In this document: in pieces, positions 62,882 to 64,000 of the stretch
Position numbering within the stretch: position 1 is the first letter of the stretch
How the letters are laid out: every line of letters starts with the position of its first letter
DNA from: Mycobacterium ahvazicum
GTDB lineage: Bacteria > Actinomycetota > Actinomycetes > Mycobacteriales > Mycobacteriaceae
Direction: 5' to 3'
Assembly (NCBI RefSeq): GCF_900176255.2
Contig: NZ_FXEG02000003.1
Location: 682,001-746,000 of the forward strand
DNA: 64,000 bases
Made by a program: the position numbers and the translations under genes
The notes under the pieces: generated by a model
What the model saw: the letters and a program-made list of their open reading frames with translations, nothing else
The model's database searches: none
What the model was told of the DNA's origin: nothing

Positions 62882-63453
62882 AGGTACTCGGCGACGAAAT
62901 CGACTGTGCGGCGCTGCCATTCACGGTACGGCCGCATCATCGAATGACCTGCACCCGCGATGCCCACCCATTGGGCGTCCAGACCGCGCTGACGGGCTCG
63001 TAACGTTTGGATCCTCGAGGCTTCGGGGTCGGTGCGGGTGTCGGCGGTGCCGTGTACCACCAGCAGCCGGGTCGACGGCGGAATCAGGTCGCCGTCGTCG
63101 CGGGGCCAATACGGTGCCAGCGCGACCACCGCACCGACCTGTCCGCCGGCGGCGAGCCGGGTCGCGACTCGACCACCCATCGAATGGCCAACCAGCACAA
63201 TGCTTTTCGCGTCGAAACGATCCCGAACGACGTCAAGTACCGCGGTGGCGTCGGCGACCGCGTCGTAGCTCGGACTGTTCCAGCCGCGCAGTCGGTACTG
63301 CACGCGTCGCACCTCGACGTCGCGGCCCAGCCGCCATCGCAGGGCGGCAACGACCAACATCATCCGGACGTTGGCCAGCTGCCACCACCGCGACGCCTCG
63401 TCGCTGCGCACCCGCCCACCCGGGAGGACGAGCACACACGCGCGAGGTTTCAC
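62875..63453 (-). CDS. Alpha/beta hydrolase
   Basis: This 192-residue cytoplasmic hydrolase of the serine type has nucleophile Ser in LVGHSMGGR, acid Asp in VHGTADTRTDP and His in GAGHSMM. The small lid-less core suggests an esterase or thioesterase; the substrate is unknown. It starts at GTG directly after the PEBP stop, so the two are one transcript. Confidence 0.85.
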   Translation of the reverse strand: MKPRACVLVLPGGRVRSDEASRWWQLANVRMMLVVAALRWRLGRDVEVRRVQYRLRGWNSPSYDAVADATAVLDVVRDRFDAKSIVLVGHSMGGRVATRLAAGGQVGAVVALAPYWPRDDGDLIPPSTRLLVVHGTADTRTDPEASRIQTLRARQRGLDAQWVGIAGAGHSMMRPYREWQRRTVDFVAEYLQ

Positions 63454-63984
63454 CTACTGCTGTTCGTAGGTGCCGTGGATGTAGGCCCGCGCGATCGCGT
63501 GCTGGAACAGGTTGAAGCCGAGGAACGCCGGGCTCGCGTCCTCGGAGAGGTCGAGCTTGTCGACGTCGACGGCATGCACCGCGATGTAGTAGCGATGCGG
63601 ACCGTGTCCGGGCGGCGGCGCGGCTCCGATGAAGCGCCGCATGCCGGCGTCGTTGACCAGTTGCTGTGCGCCGCCGGGCAGCTCGCGCCCGTCCCCGGCG
63701 TCCTCGGGCAGCTCGGTGACATCGGCCGGCAGGTTGGCCACGGCCCAGTGCCAGAACCCAGACAGCGTCGGCGCGTCGGGGTCATAGACGGTGACCGCGA
63801 AGCTGCGCGTCTCCGCGGGGAATCCCGACCAGCTCAGCTGCGGGCTCACGTCTTCTCCTCCGGCGCCCATGATGCCGCTGACCTGCGGCATGGCCAGCGG
63901 TTGACCGTCGGTGATCGAGGTCGAGGTCACGGTGAATGTCGGTAGCTTCGGCAGCGCCTCATACGGGTCGGGCTTCACGCTCAT
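63454..63984 (-). CDS. PEBP-family protein (TB18.6/Rv2140c type)
   Basis: This 176-residue phosphatidylethanolamine-binding protein homologue has the signatures [23 protein letters not shown] and [14 protein letters not shown] that form the anion-binding pocket. It is cytoplasmic and very close to M. tuberculosis TB18.6; bacterial members bind small ligands or lipids, and the role is unknown. AGAGGA lies 6 bases before the ATG. It ends at the hydrolase start. Confidence 0.92.
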   Translation of the reverse strand: MSVKPDPYEALPKLPTFTVTSTSITDGQPLAMPQVSGIMGAGGEDVSPQLSWSGFPAETRSFAVTVYDPDAPTLSGFWHWAVANLPADVTELPEDAGDGRELPGGAQQLVNDAGMRRFIGAAPPPGHGPHRYYIAVHAVDVDKLDLSEDASPAFLGFNLFQHAIARAYIHGTYEQQ

Positions 63985-64000
63985 GGCGATCCTCTCGTGT

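Overview
This window is from a high-GC actinobacterium and is almost certainly a non-tuberculous Mycobacterium. The evidence is a complete Pup-proteasome locus, a mycothiol gene (mshC), an Mce operon, mycobacterial lipoproteins, a DUF2563 protein, and a gene order that follows the Mycobacterium tuberculosis Rv2082 to Rv2140c interval nearly gene for gene. M. tuberculosis names and lengths used here are recalled from memory, not from a search. I saw no rRNA, tRNA, CRISPR array, insertion sequence or phage gene.

Layout. (1) 1-6591: an accessory plus-strand locus holding the cut-off end of an unknown protein, two small membrane proteins, an Rv2083-type Ala/Gly/Pro-rich protein, a decayed and an intact copy of a one-pass membrane protein, an Rv2082-type 759-residue protein with a Pro-rich linker, and a small DUF2563-type protein. 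It looks like a secretion-associated locus of unknown function and has several lower-GC stretches. (2) 6588-20497: pepE, a 5'-3' exonuclease, a DUF4333 protein, then a long minus-strand run dop-pup-prcB-prcA-pafA-pafB-pafC-tatA-tatC-helY. Pup is made deamidation-ready by Dop, ligated to targets by PafA, recognised by Mpa (24796-26625) and degraded in the PrcAB core. PafBC is the WYL-type DNA-damage activator. (3) 20771-22897: a three-gene insert (DsbA-like protein, tiny Cys-rich protein, sulfide:quinone reductase-like flavoprotein) behind a CsoR/CstR-like operator, between dop and the Rv2113-Rv2114-mpa block. (4) 22984-32807: core genes (Rv2113, Rv2114, mpa, lppK, DUF503, trmI, RecB-like nuclease, DUF4126, hisG, hisE) plus an inserted MerA/RclA-like disulfide reductase. 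(5) 32902-47539: a block not found here in M. tuberculosis: a TetR regulator divergent from a complete yrbEA-yrbEB-mceABCDEF operon with an Mce-associated protein and an MPT64-like secreted protein, then a methyltransferase, malQ and a small gene. (6) 47574-63984: metH, a PAC2 protein, ansP1, an SDR, mshC, cysQ, the Rv2133c-Rv2135c group, Rv2137c (uppP is missing from its usual place), lppL, DUF5703, pyrD, a small lipoprotein, an alpha/beta hydrolase and a PEBP protein.

Most operons are tightly packed with 4-base ATGA/GTGA stop-start overlaps. The most unusual items are the sulfide-type operon inside the proteasome neighbourhood, a one-base insertion that fuses lppK to the DUF503 gene, a 10-bp CTAG repeat across a convergent junction, a 91-bp tandem repeat between mshC and cysQ, and a hairpin that hides a ribosome binding site at 62524-62536.
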